Source: Aquarana catesbeiana (lineage: Eukaryota > Chordata > Amphibia > Anura > Ranidae). From it: DNA of 64,000 bases. The position numbers and the translations under genes are program-made. This document shows, piece after piece, positions 22,596-33,734 of this stretch (positions are counted from its first letter, which is position 1; each line of letters opens with the position of its first letter). Location: contig NC_133336.1 in NCBI RefSeq assembly GCF_042186555.1, forward strand, positions 35,418,257 through 35,482,256, given 5' to 3'. The notes below the pieces were generated by a model, which was not told the origin of the DNA, ran no database searches, and saw only the letters and a program-made list of their open reading frames with translations.

Positions 22596-23420
22596 CACCA
22601 TTTTGTTTTTAACTGTGGTAGTGAAATCACCTCCTACAGCGCTGGAGCCACGGCTTTATGTATCGTGGGAGCAAATGCTGTTGCTGTCAAGATACATAAA
22701 TCAGTGCTGCAGCTGAATGGCCTAAAAAAATATAGGCCGAATCATGGGGGCATCTGCCCCAAAAGTTAGGAGCAAATTGCTTCTCCACCCCTGCTGCCCC
22801 CATGCTAAGGCATATATGCTCTTTTTGTTTTAACTGTAGTGGTGAAATCACCTCTGACAGCGCTGGAGTCACGGCTTTATGTATCATGGAAGCAAACGCT
22901 GTTGCTGTCAAGATAAATAAATCCTTGTTGCAACTGAATGGCGTACCTGCTAAGCAAATGATGGTTAACAATAAAACAAAGTAACATTACAGTATAACAG
23001 TAAGACATACCATACCTGCAAAGGAAATACAAAAAAAACATAGTAAAAAATAAAAAAAATTTTTTACGCAATCTGTGCCTAAAATATATATATGCCGAAG
23101 CATAGGGGCATCCGCACGCAAAAGTTAGGAGCAAATCGCTCCTCCACCCCTGCTGCCCCCATGCTTCGGCATATATGTTCTTTTTTTTAATTGTGGTGGT
23201 GATATTACCTCCTACAGCGCTGGAGTCACGGCTTTATGTATCGTGGGAGCAAACGCTCTTGCTGTCAAGATAAATAAATCTGCGCTGCAGCTGAATGGCG
23301 TACCTGAAAAAATGGTTATCAATAAAACACACTAAACAGTAAAGTATACACAAATTACATACCTGAAAAGCAAACATGATAAAACATAATAACAATAAAA
23401 TGTTGCAGAACAGAATACAG
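22596..23420. repeat. Threefold tandem repeat 3' of transposase
   Basis: Three units starting near 22596, 22823 and 23179 share CTACAGCGCTGGAG(C/T)CACGG, GGCTTTATGTATC(A/G)TGG, GCTGTCAAGATA(A/C)ATAAATC and, in the first two, a CCCCTGCTGCCCCCATGC hairpin segment. Unit spacing is about 227 then 356 bases because of internal indels. The block lies just downstream of the minus-strand transposase frame, so it would be 3' untranslated sequence. Confidence 0.85.
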
Positions 23421-23781
23421 TAAAAAAGAGCAGAGAGAGAGAGAACAATAAAACGACAACTATTTTTTTTTTTTTTTTATATATATATTTTTTTTGTGGT
23501 GTCCCTCCTGAAGCCCTGTATAGCACATGAGCGTTCAGCAAAGCCAATTGAAATAAATAAACAGACACTTTTTTGTACCAGCGTCTGGCCTTACGGGCAA
23601 CTAGGTACGGCGCCAACAACTGGTCGTTGAGGTCCACCCCTCCCATATTAAGGTTATATTCATGGACACAGAGGGGTTTCTCCACAACACCAGTCGCAGT
23701 AGGAATTTGGGCCGTCGTGTCTGCATGAAGGGAGGTAAGAACGAAAACATTCTTATTATCCCTCCACTTCACAGCGAGCAA
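23332..23781 (-). pseudogene. piggyBac-type transposase C-terminal part
   Basis: Holds MLAVKWRDNKNVF and NMGGVDLNDQ, the latter carrying the third catalytic Asp pair of DDE_Tnp_1_7 proteins, then the helical ARRWYKKVSVYLFQLALLNA segment. After about residue 100 the frame runs into low-complexity Lys/Ile/Phe codons, so the true C-terminus is lost. It overlaps the upstream fragment out of frame at 23769-23781, a frameshift. Confidence 0.85.
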
Positions 23782-24584
23782 ATTATTACACTTGAAGCAG
23801 GCTCTCTCCCCCAGCCTAAGACTCCCGAATCTACAAGCCGCTGGGGAAAGCCCCGGCGATTAGGTCGCACAGTGCCACATGCTCCAATCTGATGATCAAA
23901 CAAGTGACTAAAAAGTTGCACGCTCGTGTAATAATTGTCCACGTACAAGTGGTACCCCTTTCCAAATAAGAGTGACACCAAGTCCCACACAATCTTGCCA
24001 GCGCTCCCCATGTAATCTGGGCAGTTTGGTGGCTCTACATGGCTATCCTTTGCCTCGTAAACAATAAAACTACATGTAAAGCCTCTGGCCCTGTCACAGA
24101 GCTTATACATCTTGACCCCGTATCTAGCACGCTTGCTGGGAAAATACTGTTTGAAAGACAAGCGGCTAGAAATCTTAATCAGGGACTCATCAACACAGAC
24201 AACTTGATGGGGAGTAAACAAGTCTGCAAAACGTTGGTTGAAGTGGTTAACGAGGGGCCAAATTTTGTAGAGCCGATCGTATCCAGGGTCTCCATGAGGA
24301 CAACAGAGTTCATTGTTGTTGAAATGTATGAACCGCAAGATCTGCTTGTATCTTACCTTGGCCTGTGTTTGTCTTCTTCTTGGTGGCAGTGGGACACTAA
24401 TTGTGCTTGCCACCTCACCAGCTTGAAATGCACTTAAAGGACTCGCCACGTCACCACGTGTTACTGCAGTGCTGGTTTGACTATGACCAGGGTGTACTAG
24501 GCCGCTGGTGCTTGCCAGTTCACCAGAAGGAATAGCGGCACTAGCACTTCTCTGCTCCATACGAGAGCCCTGCGGTTCTTGCAC
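23769..24584 (-). pseudogene. PGBD4-like transposase, catalytic part
   Basis: A 271-codon frame with RYKQILRFIHFNNNE, then VVCVDESLIK with the first catalytic Asp, KRARYGVKMYKLCDRA, and LYVDNYYTSVQLF with the second Asp. The family cuts and pastes at TTAA. The start residues are low-complexity linker. The helical block that normally precedes the RYKQILRF motif is missing, which suggests an internal deletion near residues 75-80. With the frameshift at 23780 the protein is dead. Confidence 0.9.
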
Positions 24585-24602
24585 CTCAACAGCAGAAGAT
24601 GA

Positions 24603-24791
24603 TCAGGGTCTGGTACGCCTTACCTTGGCAGGGACCACAATTCCATCATCAGAGCTATCTGTCATGGAGCCGCTGTCCTCTACAGGATCGTATTCTGAGC
24701 CTGAATCTGACAGATGAGTGACTTCCTCTTCACTATATGTCATGCTCAGAAACGTGTAGGCCTCTTCACTAGTGTACCTTCGATTTGCCAT
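24603..24791 (-). pseudogene. piggyBac-type transposase N-terminus
   Basis: Starts MANRRYTSEEAY and is followed by an acidic Ser/Asp-rich stretch (SDSGSEYDPVEDSG), the usual disordered N-terminus of PGBD4-like proteins. A stop at 24603 separates it from the next fragment; the gap is under 20 bases. Confidence 0.8.
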
Positions 24792-26446
24792 TTTGGGCTC
24801 TTAATTTAGTGGTACACTAGTGGGTCTCACAGGCAAAAAAGCTCCTGACTGTTAGCGACCGTATCAAAACGCTACCAAAAAACTGTTAGCGATTGCAGGG
24901 ATCAGGCCTGACGCTGCGAACGCTGCAGTTATGTGTTTTGTAAGTGACAGTCATCGATCGAAACTGCACTTGGGTGGGGTGGGCTGAGCTGGGCTGTGTG
25001 GAGGGGCAAAATGCAGGTGCTAGCAGGTATCTGGGCTGATCCTGCTAACACTGCATTTTTGGGAACCCTAAACTGCTGGGGACGCTAGTATAGATTTGAT
25101 CAGATATTGATCCGTTCAGATACTATACCACTAAGGGAGGTGTACGGTGCGTGCGTGGGTGTTAGCGGTACTGGCACTAACCTGACGCTGCCTGGGGCAA
25201 CACAGACCCTATCTGACTCTAATGCCGCGTACACACGGTCGGACTTTTCGGCTACAAAAGTCCGACGGCCCGTCCGACAGACTTTTGGCGGACTTGCGGC
25301 AGACTTTCTAACGAACGGACTTGCCTGCATACGATCACACAAAAGTCCGACGGATTCGTACGTGATGACGTACATCGGACTAAAATAAGGAAGTTGATAG
25401 CCAGTAGCCAATAGCTGCCCTAGCGTGGGTTTTTGTCCGTCGGACTAGCATACAGACGAGCGGATTTCTGGGTCCCCCGGAGTTACGACGTAAAGATTTG
25501 AAGCATGTTTCAAATCTAAAGTCCGTCAGATTTGCGGCTGAAAAAGTCAGCTGAAAGTCCGGGGAAGCCCACACACGATCGGATTGTCAGCCAGCTTTGG
25601 TCCGTCGGCCTTTTGTAGACGAAAAGTCTGACCGTGTGTACGCGGCATAAAACCTAACTGATATCACCCGCCGGGCGATCAGGGGGTTAAACCATTATTA
25701 GGTAATAAACGGCGGGTGCCCTGACACTATAAAAACACACTAACTAACCAGAGTCACCCGTAACAATTATACAGTGATCACTGGTGAAAGGGTTAACTAG
25801 GGGGCAATCAGGGGGTTAAAACCTTTATTAGGTAGTATATGGGGGTACCTGACGCTATAAAAAGCTGACGGTGAACCTAAATACTTACCTGGCTACCTAG
25901 CGTCACCTGTGACACTAATATGGCTATTAGAAAAAAGATTGCTTAGTGACACGGGCGACAGGGGTTAACTGGGGGGTGATCAAGGGGTTAAACCTTTATT
26001 GGGGGGGGTAGGGGGTGACACCAATGCAGTAATCAGTAAAAAAATAAAAACTGCTATTGGTGTCACTGTGACAGGGGGTGCAGGGGGGGTGATTGGGGGG
26101 TGATCTGTGTGCCTGCATGTTCTACTGTTAGTGTAGTGTTGTTGCAGACTTACTTGATGTCTTCTCTCCTCGGAAGCCGTAACGAAAAGACTTCATGAGG
26201 AGAGATGACATCACTTCCTCTGCTTCTGTTTACATTACAGAAGCAGATGAAGCTTCTCATTTGCCAGGAGCGATCGCGAGGGGGTGACCATGAATCAGTG
26301 GCCTCCCCCTCAGCACGGATCGCTCCTGGAACGACGCCAACTGCCTTGAGACTGGTGGGATGGGGGCGCGACGCGTCCCCGCCCGTGGGAGGGGGAGTAA
26401 CGTTACGTTACTCTGCCTGCCCGTGCATCCTGCCGCAAGTGGTTAA
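24792..26446. other. 5' non-coding region of the TTAA element
   Basis: No gene. The right third (25660-26446) has GATCAGGGGGTTAAA blocks like those near 34010 and 37650 in MITEs, and ends GCAAGTGGTTAA. The Harbinger MITE at 25223-25647 is embedded. Confidence 0.6.
25223..25647. mobile_element. Harbinger-like MITE, TAA target duplication
   Basis: TAA at 25220-25222 and 25648-25650. Ends TGCCGCGTACACACGGTCGG and the inverse (CCGTGTGTACGCGGCA) match closely. Internal GTCCGAC motifs and TTTCAAATCTAAAGTCC are shared with 53502-53907. Confidence 0.88.
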
Positions 26447-27157
26447 AAAGTGTTTTTTATTAATTTGAAATGCGAGTTGTATATATGTGGAGTTTTGTGT
26501 GCAATTAAAATAAATAAATAAATTTTAACGGTATCACGCTATTGCATGCCTCTGTCATTTCCCACATGTGATGTATGAGGAGATTTTGTGAACATACCAG
26601 GAGAAAATAGAGACCTCTGAGCTGGGTTATTATCGGAAAGAGCAGGTGGTCCTGTGTTCCATATAAGTGTCCCACAAACCTATAAAGGAAGTAAAGGAGG
26701 ATCTCTGCAGGCTATTGCTATCTATTACAAGCTTATTTTTTAAGCCCCTAAGGTGAGGGAACACCCGGTGGGGGTTGTGTGTGTACACAGCATGATTGAT
26801 GTTAACATAGACTTTTGCTCTTTGGTTTAAATACTTCATCAAGGATTAATTGATATTCACGGAGCATAAGCACTTTATATTTTATATGGACTGTTTTAAA
26901 ATTTTATTTTATATTTAGTTTTAAAATAACTTCTTTGAGGACTGAGTGCAATATCACAGAGCACGAGCACTTTTGACTTTATACATTCCTTTTATCCTCT
27001 TAAAACATGGTGTTATGTTTTAGATATTTTTGCTATATATAGTTTATTGGATTTATATAATTACATTGGTATTGTTTTTATACATATTAGCGCTGCACAG
27101 TGTGTGTGTGTGTGTGTGTGTGTATATGTATGTATGTATGTATATATATATATATTA
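26447..27157. other. Unclassified repeat-like DNA; STR at 27102-27156
   Basis: Contains paired 'CACGGAGCATAAGCACTTTA' and 'CACAGAGCACGAGCACTTTT' blocks about 90 bases apart, an AATA-rich run near 26511, and a GT/GTAT/TA compound microsatellite at the end. No gene is seen. Confidence 0.4.
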
Positions 27158-28042
27158 TGTAGCGGGCACCTACTTTTAGGTAGGTGAATTTTTTTGCTAG
27201 CTTCCCATGTCAGGTAAATTTAGACAGGTTTGTGCTATTACAGCAGGCCTGTTGTTGTCAATTACCATTTGAGTGGCAGGTAGTTTATGTGATAGTCTCG
27301 ACCAATCATTGATTTTGCTTGGTAATGCCCGGGACTCTCATATAAAAAGGGAGCAAGAGAGCCAGTCTGGTTCCCGGAGGGGGAGGTGGAGATTTTTCCC
27401 CTCCGGGGAGCCAACGGAGCTTCACCTTAGCTAGAAGGGTGAGGAACCGGTCCTCATGGAGGAACAGACGACGTCTTGCAGCTTGTGGTTGCTGATGTCG
27501 TTGCCCGCCCCTGCGGGGAGGGGAACGGGCCACAAAGCGGAAGGAAACTGGGTGATTGATTTGCTTAGGAGCGACACACGGGCTATTGATCAAGTGAGTG
27601 AAAAGTCCAAGGGAGAGATACTGTCCAGAGGCTGAGGAATGTTGGTACGCAAGTCAGCAAGACAGGTGGTTGTGGCCTGTGACTTTGGGTTCAGCATTGC
27701 CCTGGGATTCCAATCAGTCAAGCGGGAGAGGTCATTCAGAGTGACTCTTATTGTCAGAAATCTACTTCCATCTTCCCTGAAAAGTAATCATCCAGTTTTG
27801 AATCGCTGTTACCTGTAATGCTGTGAGTCTTTGCAAGTGAGCCAAAGAAAAGATCAGAAATTAACCAAAGAGCATCTCAAAGAAAATCCTTTTCTCATCC
27901 CAGTTTATGTTGATGAATAAAGCATTAAGAAAAAGCATTAAGGACTGTGACTTTTAAATCTATGGGCTGCGAGGGTTGAGTGGTAAACGTGAATTACGGA
28001 TATAACAATTATTTAGCCGCTCCTTCGGGGGTAAGCGCTGTA
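27158..28042 (+). mobile_element. Solo LTR (TGTAGCG family)
   Basis: Starts TGTAGCGGGCACCTAC and ends near GTAAGCGCTGTA. It has a TATA box (TATAAAAAGG from 27341) and AATAAA at 27916-27921, about 575 bases apart. No primer-binding site or coding sequence follows. The flanks are TATA-rich so the 5-bp duplication cannot be fixed. Same family as 12546-13855. Confidence 0.68.
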
Positions 28043-29229
28043 TATATAATATATGCCCAGCCCTGACAATTGCTTTGGCAATGGATGTTGTCCTGGGCGC
28101 AGCTAAATAGAAAGGTTGATTGGCAGGTTGGGTGAGGACTGGCTGTGTAACTGCTAAATCAATCATTATTGTGAATCAGAGCAGACTGCAGCCACAATGT
28201 GAGGGAGATTGCATGGTGATTGGAGCTACTAGAGTTGCAGATCAACTTTACTGCCAATCTGTGACATCATGCATGTGCCGCCCTAGAGGCAGAGTTAAGG
28301 CCCTTAAGAATTAATTATAACCAAAATGAAGGGAATTTAGCAAACCTTGTATGTCAGTTTTCTAGCGGTAGGTCCCTTTTTACAAGCTTCTGCACCATAT
28401 TCAAAAAGCCCTGCTTCTAGCTTCAGTAGCATTTTACAAAAGCACAAATTCAAAAATAATTACTTTTAGTTCACAGATACTGAAACTGAAGGTAAATGAG
28501 ACAAACACTAAGTTGGCGTATAGAGATAGGCCAAAGTGCCTATCTCTGTGTGCAGTGTACCAAACAGCATGCTTGTGTCTCTGAAACCCCATTGGACTTT
28601 GTCCACCCAGGTTCAAGATTCCTCAGCTACTGTGTCGTCTGTGTGACAGCTGCAGGGGTGTTGAGGGAGCTCAGCTGCCCTGGGGATGGAGTGCCCCAAA
28701 CAGGTAAAGGAATCTGTCGGCTGAATTGACATTTGCTGTTTCGCACGATGGAATTCCAAAAAGTGTTGTAGACACTCTTTATGAATACCCCTGAGCATGT
28801 CTTTGTGGCACATGGCCATTTTGTATAGGAGCATTGGTAAAAACAAAGAGTGGCTTCACAGACAATTATTTATTATTTAGGTAGGCAGCCTACATTTGAC
28901 TAGAAGTCCTAATTCTACTAAGCTCATTTGAACAGGAGTCTTCATACTGATTTCCGCTGTGACAGAAGTTGATGTAGTTAGAAATTTTGTACTTTAGAGT
29001 TGGATAATAATTAGTAGAGGGGAAAAAAGTTTGAGAGCAAGTTAAAGAAATTTTTCCCAAGGCAGTTGTAATGTTCTTCATTAATTCACTATTGTCAATG
29101 AAGTATGCCTTTTTGAAGTTAATATCTAGTCACCTTTCCTGGAAATTATTATGGTCTACAATTTCTAAACATGACGTTTTAAAATTGGTATTGCTTTCTG
29201 AAATCTTCCAATTTTCTTTTTTTTTTTAG
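28043..29229. other. Low-copy-looking DNA
   Basis: No recognised mobile-element domain. A small hairpin (GAGATAGGCCAAAGTGCCTATCTC) lies near 28520-28550. No convincing gene. Confidence 0.4.
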
Positions 29230-29459
29230 TTCTACTCTTAGTGGAAATAATTGCTTGTAAAGCCCGGAGTATGGAGGACGTGAGCCGCCCATCGGGATTC
29301 TATTAGGCTTTGTTTCCTCCAGCTGTGCGGGGAGCTGCTCGCGGTACGCACAGCCATTCTATGTTCTGACCATCTCAAGCCGCTCTTTGCTATGAGGATA
29401 TGAATCATTCGCGGCTCTATCAGTGGGAGGCGTTACGAGGAGCTGAAGGAATATATACG
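29230..29459 (+). other. Candidate host exon (CpG-rich block)
   Basis: A 230-bp GC- and CpG-rich block in AT-rich surroundings. It is preceded by a T-rich tract ending TTTTTTTAG (acceptor-like, AG at 29228-29229) and followed by GTAAGA at 29460 (donor-like). An ATG at 29400 opens 20 codons in phase 0 to the donor (MNHSRLYQW...), and an upstream ATG at 29271 opens an 11-codon frame (MEDVSRPSGFY, stop TAG). No protein family is recognised. It could be a 5' exon, a non-coding RNA exon, or chance. Confidence 0.3.
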
Positions 29460-29928
29460 GTAAGAGTCGATCATCAAATGGGAAAACAGAGAGGAATATT
29501 AGCTGGGTAAACTTGCTGTAGATGTTCAAAAGGAATTTTTTCCTTTAAAAGTGAAGGTGCTTTTTTGGAAGTTGTATACAGGCCTTCATGTTTTTGAAAT
29601 TTAATACTGTACTTGATAACATTGCAATTGATGATGTTTTCTCTTCAGTCACCTCACCATGAATTGACTTTTTTGCTGTCTTTGTTTGAGAAGTCCCACC
29701 TATGGCAGTCAGCATACTTTATTTATCTCTTCTAGTTTTTTTTTTGTTTTTTTTTGGATTTCTGTTGGAAGTTCTATAAATAGCATCTAATTTTAAAGGG
29801 CTATACAGTTCTTTTCAGTATTTTAATGGATAGATATTTGGCCTATCTCTTTATCAGCTGACTAATTTATACATTTCATTTGAGTAAAATGTAATTTTTT
29901 TTCTTTACCATTTTAGTTACCCTTAAAG
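29460..29928. other. No feature seen
   Basis: AT-rich sequence. If the preceding block is an exon, this would be intron. Confidence 0.35.
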
Positions 29929-30176
29929 TGGTTCCAAAGACCTTTTTTTATCTTAATGCATTCCCTGCATTAAGGTAAAAAATGTTGCAATAGTTGCATT
30001 GCACCTTCACCTCCCTAAAAACTTACCTGAGTCCTCTCTCGATCCAGCGATGTGCATGTCTGCAGCAGTGCTCTTCCTCTTGTCACTGGACACAGAGGAA
30101 GCAGTGTGAGCCATTGGCCCCTGCTGCTGTTAATCAAATACTGTAAGGAGAGAGCAGAGGGCGTGGCCCGAGCCGC

Positions 30177-30178
<2 letters not shown>
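29929..30178. mobile_element. MITE fragment (TTAAAGTGGTT end)
   Basis: Begins CCTTAAAGTGGTTCCAAAG with a nearby hairpin (TTAATGCATTCCCTGCATTAA). This resembles a TTAA-bounded MITE terminus; the opposite end is not found. Confidence 0.4.

Positions 30179-30217
<39 letters not shown>
30179..30217. repeat. (TG)n microsatellite, ~19 units
   Basis: Uninterrupted TG run. Confidence 0.95.
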
Positions 30218-30219
<2 letters not shown>

Positions 30220-30373
30220 GAAGCCTCCCAAATCTAATATATGCTTATTAACATTACTAATATATATGTGTGAATTAGTTTGGTCTTAACAATTAAGTTG
30301 TTATAGTTGTATTAGTTCTAGATTGGAAAGAGTAAAATAAATAGACTTTTATAGGATTCAATGTGAAGATGTA

Positions 30374-30404
<31 letters not shown>

Positions 30405-30563
30405 GGCATGGTTTCTCTGTACATTTCTAGCAACATGTGATGTCAACTGGTCATGAGTTTGATAGTACCCCTCCTCCCAGTTTGTGAGAGGTTAACATTT
30501 AGTGTGGATTATAGCTGAAAAGTGCATAAAAGTTTATTGAGCATGTATAAGTTAAGAATACAA
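30218..30563. other. AT-rich DNA with (TA)13 at 30379-30404
   Basis: Only a short TA microsatellite is visible. Confidence 0.6.
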
Positions 30564-30795
30564 GTTACATAGTGGGCGAGCTTGAAAAAAGATAAGTCCA
30601 TCAAGTCCAACCTATATGTGCGATTATATGTCAGTATTACATTGTATATCCCTGTATGTTGTGGTCGTTCAGGTGCTTATCTAATAGTTTCTTGAAATTA
30701 TCGATGCTCCCCGCTGAGACCACCGCCTGTGGAAGGGAATTCCACATCCTTACCGCTCTTACAGTAAAGAACCTTCTACACAGTTTAAGGTTAAA

Positions 30796-31059
30796 CTACT
30801 TTTCTTCTAATTTTACTGAATGACCACGTGTCTTATTAAATTCCCTTACACGGAAAAGCTTTATCCCTTTTGTGGGGTCACCAGTAAGGTATTTGTACAT
30901 TGAAATTACATCCCCTCTCAAGCGTCTCTTCTCCAGAGAGAATAAGTTCAGTGCTCGCAACCTTTCCTCATAACTAATGTTTGCTTTGCTTGCAGCGGTT
31001 TGGCATTGCATGCCATTGCTGAGCCTGTCATCTACTAGGACCCCCAGGTCCTTTTCCAT
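30796..31059 (-). pseudogene. CR1 ORF2 post-RT fragment
   Basis: Begins EKDLGVLVDDRLSNGMQCQ, then jumps (internal deletion after the TAAS codons) to ISYEERLRALNLFSLEKRRL and a tail ending in a stop. Compared with 5527-5862, about 70 residues are missing. Confidence 0.8.
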
Positions 31060-31199
31060 CCTAGATTTCCCCAGGGAATCCCCCCCAGTGTATAGATTGC
31101 ATTCATATTTTTGCCACCCAAATGCATTATTTTACATTTTTCTACATTAAACCTCATTTACCATGTAGTTGCCCACCCCATTTATTTGTTCAGATCTTC

Positions 31200-31520
31200 T
31201 TACAAGGTTTCCACATTTTTTGCCCTGCTTAGCTTAGTATCGTCTGCAAATACAGAGATTGAACTGTTTATCCCATCCTCCAGGTCGTTTATGAACAAAT
31301 TAAATAGGGTTGGTCCCAGCACAGAACCCTGGGGGACTCCACTACCCACCCCTGACCATTCTGAGTACTCCCCATTTATCACCACCCTCTGAACACGCCC
31401 TTGTAGCCAGTTTTCAATCCATGTACTCACCCTATGGTCCATGCCACCGGACCTTATTTTGTACAGCAAACGTTTATGGGGAACTGTGTCAAATGCTTTT
31501 GCAAAATCCAGATACACCAC
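31200..31520 (-). pseudogene. CR1 reverse transcriptase palm
   Basis: Contains VYLDFAKAFDTVPHKRLL (first catalytic Asp), SGVPQGSVLGPTLFNLFIND and ISVFADDTKLS (FADD pair). These are the motif A, B and C blocks of CR1-clade RT in proper order. The frame ends soon after FADD and is shifted from the fingers fragment. Confidence 0.9.
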
Positions 31521-31540
31521 GTCTACGGGCTTTCCTTTAT

Positions 31541-31801
31541 CTAAATGCAGCTCACCTCCTCATAGAAGTTTAATAGATTGGTTTGGCAAGAACGATTCTT
31601 CATGAATCCATGCTGATTACTGCTAATGATACCATTTTCATTACTAAACTCTTGTATATAGTCCCTTATCATCTCCTCCAAGAGCTTGCATACTATTGAT
31701 GTTAGGCTAACTGGTCTGTAATTCCCAGGGATGTATCTTGGCCCTTTTTTAAATATTGGTGCTACATTTGGCTTTTTTTCAATCAGCTGGTACCATTCCA
31801 T
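31541..31801 (-). pseudogene. CR1 reverse transcriptase fingers
   Basis: Contains NVAPIFKKGPRYIPGNYRPV and GFMKNRSCQTNLLNFYEEV, the blocks before the palm. A frameshift or stop near 31530 separates it from the next fragment. Confidence 0.9.
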
Positions 31802-31997
31802 TCAGTAGACTGTCAGTAAAAACTTAGGAACAATGGTCTGGCAATTACGTGACTGAATTCCTTAAGGACCCTCAGGTGCAAGCCATCTGGCCCGGTGACT
31901 TATTGTTAAGTTTTTCAAGTCCATTTCTAATTCTGTCCTCTGTTAGCCATGAGGGTGCTTCCTGTGATGTGTCATGAGGATAAACATTGCAGTTTTG

Positions 31998-32323
31998 GTT
32001 TTTGGTTTTATACTGTAATATTTATTGATTAAGATATTAATGTGGGAAAGAACTTTGTATAAAGTGTATATATATTGATATATGTAATCATTTTTGATTC
32101 AGATGATAGATAAAGTTCTAATGCTTATTAATGTTAGCCTGATTCTAGAGAGGCCCTGAATTGAATTTCAGAGGTGGTCCCCCTCTGAGAGGGAGAGGGG
32201 ATGGAGGGCTGACTGAAGCTGCTTGAACAAAAGGGAAGAGAACAAAGACATTTTGGGCACACATACTTTAAACCTGGAGGAAGCAAGAAGTTGCAGACAG
32301 ACACACAAGTTCACCTACACATA
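31998..32323. other. No feature seen
   Basis: Sequence between CR1 and a Tc1-derived element. No gene signal. Confidence 0.4.
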
Positions 32324-32834
32324 CACTGTATTGCCAAAAGTATTGGGACGCCTGCCTTTACACGTACATGAACTTTAATGGAATCCCAGTCTTGGTCCGT
32401 AGGGTTCTATATTGAGTTGGCCCACCCTTTGCAGCTATAACAGTTTCAACTCTTCTGGGAAGACCGTCCACAAGGTTTAGGAGTATCTATGGGAATGTTT
32501 GACCATTTTTCCAGAAGCGCATTTGTGGGGTCAGGCACTGATGTTGGATGAGAAGTTCTCGCTCACAGTCTCCACTCTGATTCATCCCAAAGGTGTTCTA
32601 TCGGGTTGAGGTCAGGACTCTGTGCAGGCCAGTCAAGTTCCTCCACCCTAAACTCGCTCATCTATGTCTTTATGGACTTGCTTTCCTAAATCTTGTGGAC
32701 AGCCTTCCCAGAAGAGTTAAAGCTGTTATAGCTGCAAAGAGTGGGCCAACTCAATATTGAACCCTATGGACTAAGACTGGGATGCCAATAAAGTGCTTGC
32801 GCAGGCAGGCGTCCCAATACTTTTGATAATAGTG
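32324..32834. mobile_element. Tc1-like snap-back element
   Basis: Left end CACTGTATTGCCAAAAGTAT and right end (reversed) CACTATTATCAAAAGTATTG, with GGGACGCCTGCCT next to both. The left half contains CTATAACAGTTTCAACTCTTC and the right half GAAGAGTTAAAGCTGTTATAG, so both halves derive from the 3' end of one Tc1 transposase gene in opposite orientations. It is non-autonomous. Same structure as 11063-11434. Confidence 0.85.
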
Positions 32835-33734
32835 TTTATTTGGCTTTTATTTTCAACATTGCCTATTTAGACCTCTCTATAACTTGAGGGTCTACTTCTT
32901 CTTCTGGTAAGCTGATTTGCCTCTTCACTGTGGTGTCGGATGTGTGTGTACATCTATCGCACAGAAGCTGGTGTGGAGATTCTATACTATCCATTGATCA
33001 TTTTAATTCAACCTTTATGAATATTTTATTTATGTTCTTTAGCGCTGATCTCTGATTATATTTTACCCACGAGCTATCAGACTGCAGTGCATATATGAGT
33101 GTTAAAGCCCACCCCACCCCACCGCCACATATATGAACATTGCTCTGCCAAGGGGTTAAGTTACATTTTTTATCTTTGCAAAAGCAAAGCTTTATTGAAC
33201 AGTGTCAAAACCAAAAATCAAGTATCTTGATTGTGAATGTTGAAAGTTAAAATCATTATACTGTCAAATTACTATTGATGGCCACTTTTGACTTGAATAT
33301 GTGGTAATAACAGCAATTTTTGCAGCAAAAACGATAAAATTAATACTTTCATGTTGAAGGTCAGTTTTGGAAATGAGAACCAAGGGGGGGCATTTTTGTT
33401 TAAAAAAGAAAACTCCACTAGATGTAATTAATGATCTTTATAGTGAGTAAGTGGGAGCCAAGAGCTAGTATTTCAGTGTCGAGTTATAGGTTGAACTTGA
33501 AGTTGGCAGGAATAAAAGGTTTGGTGGAGTGAAAGGTAAATGCTATATATACACTGGCAAAATTCAGTGTTCATATTTAGTACTTTATAAATGGAATATA
33601 GTGTACATTGACAAAAACATTAAAAAACTTGCCATTTTTATTCTCTGGCGGATTAAAAATATGATCTAGATGTCTTTATTGGGCAGTTTAAAGTTAAAGA
33701 ACAATTAATTTTGGTCATGTTTGTTTGGACTTCT
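32835..33734. other. No feature seen
   Basis: AT-rich DNA, low-copy in appearance. No supported gene or repeat ends. Confidence 0.4.

Larger units (their letters stand above)
16721..26446 (-). mobile_element. Giant TTAA-bounded piggyBac-type element (composite)
   Basis: TTAA at 16721-16724 followed by CCACTTCAGCCCCGG, and TTAA at 26443-26446 preceded (reverse) by CCACTTGCGGCAGG. Several short MITEs in this window share both end types. Between the ends lie an L1 (17005-20031), a 1.1-kb palindrome (20206-21290), a broken PGBD4-like transposase on the minus strand (23332-24791), a tandem triple repeat 3' of it, and a Harbinger MITE (25223-25647). Removing the two insertions leaves about 6.2 kb. 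That this is one element rather than several abutting copies is inference. Confidence 0.5.
30564..31997 (-). mobile_element. CR1 LINE, 5'-truncated, minus strand
   Basis: The 3' tail is at 30564-30690 (reverse of CTATGTAA...ACAACATACAGGGATATA). Reading upstream come the post-RT region, RT palm, RT fingers, and a 5' break at about 31997, where the CR1-specific sequence matching 47830-47850 stops. It is closely similar to the plus-strand copy at 46135-50036. Confidence 0.92.

Noticed and set aside
23662..24717. Plus-strand frames at the PGBD4-like locus
   Set aside because: Antisense shadows of the minus-strand transposase fragments.
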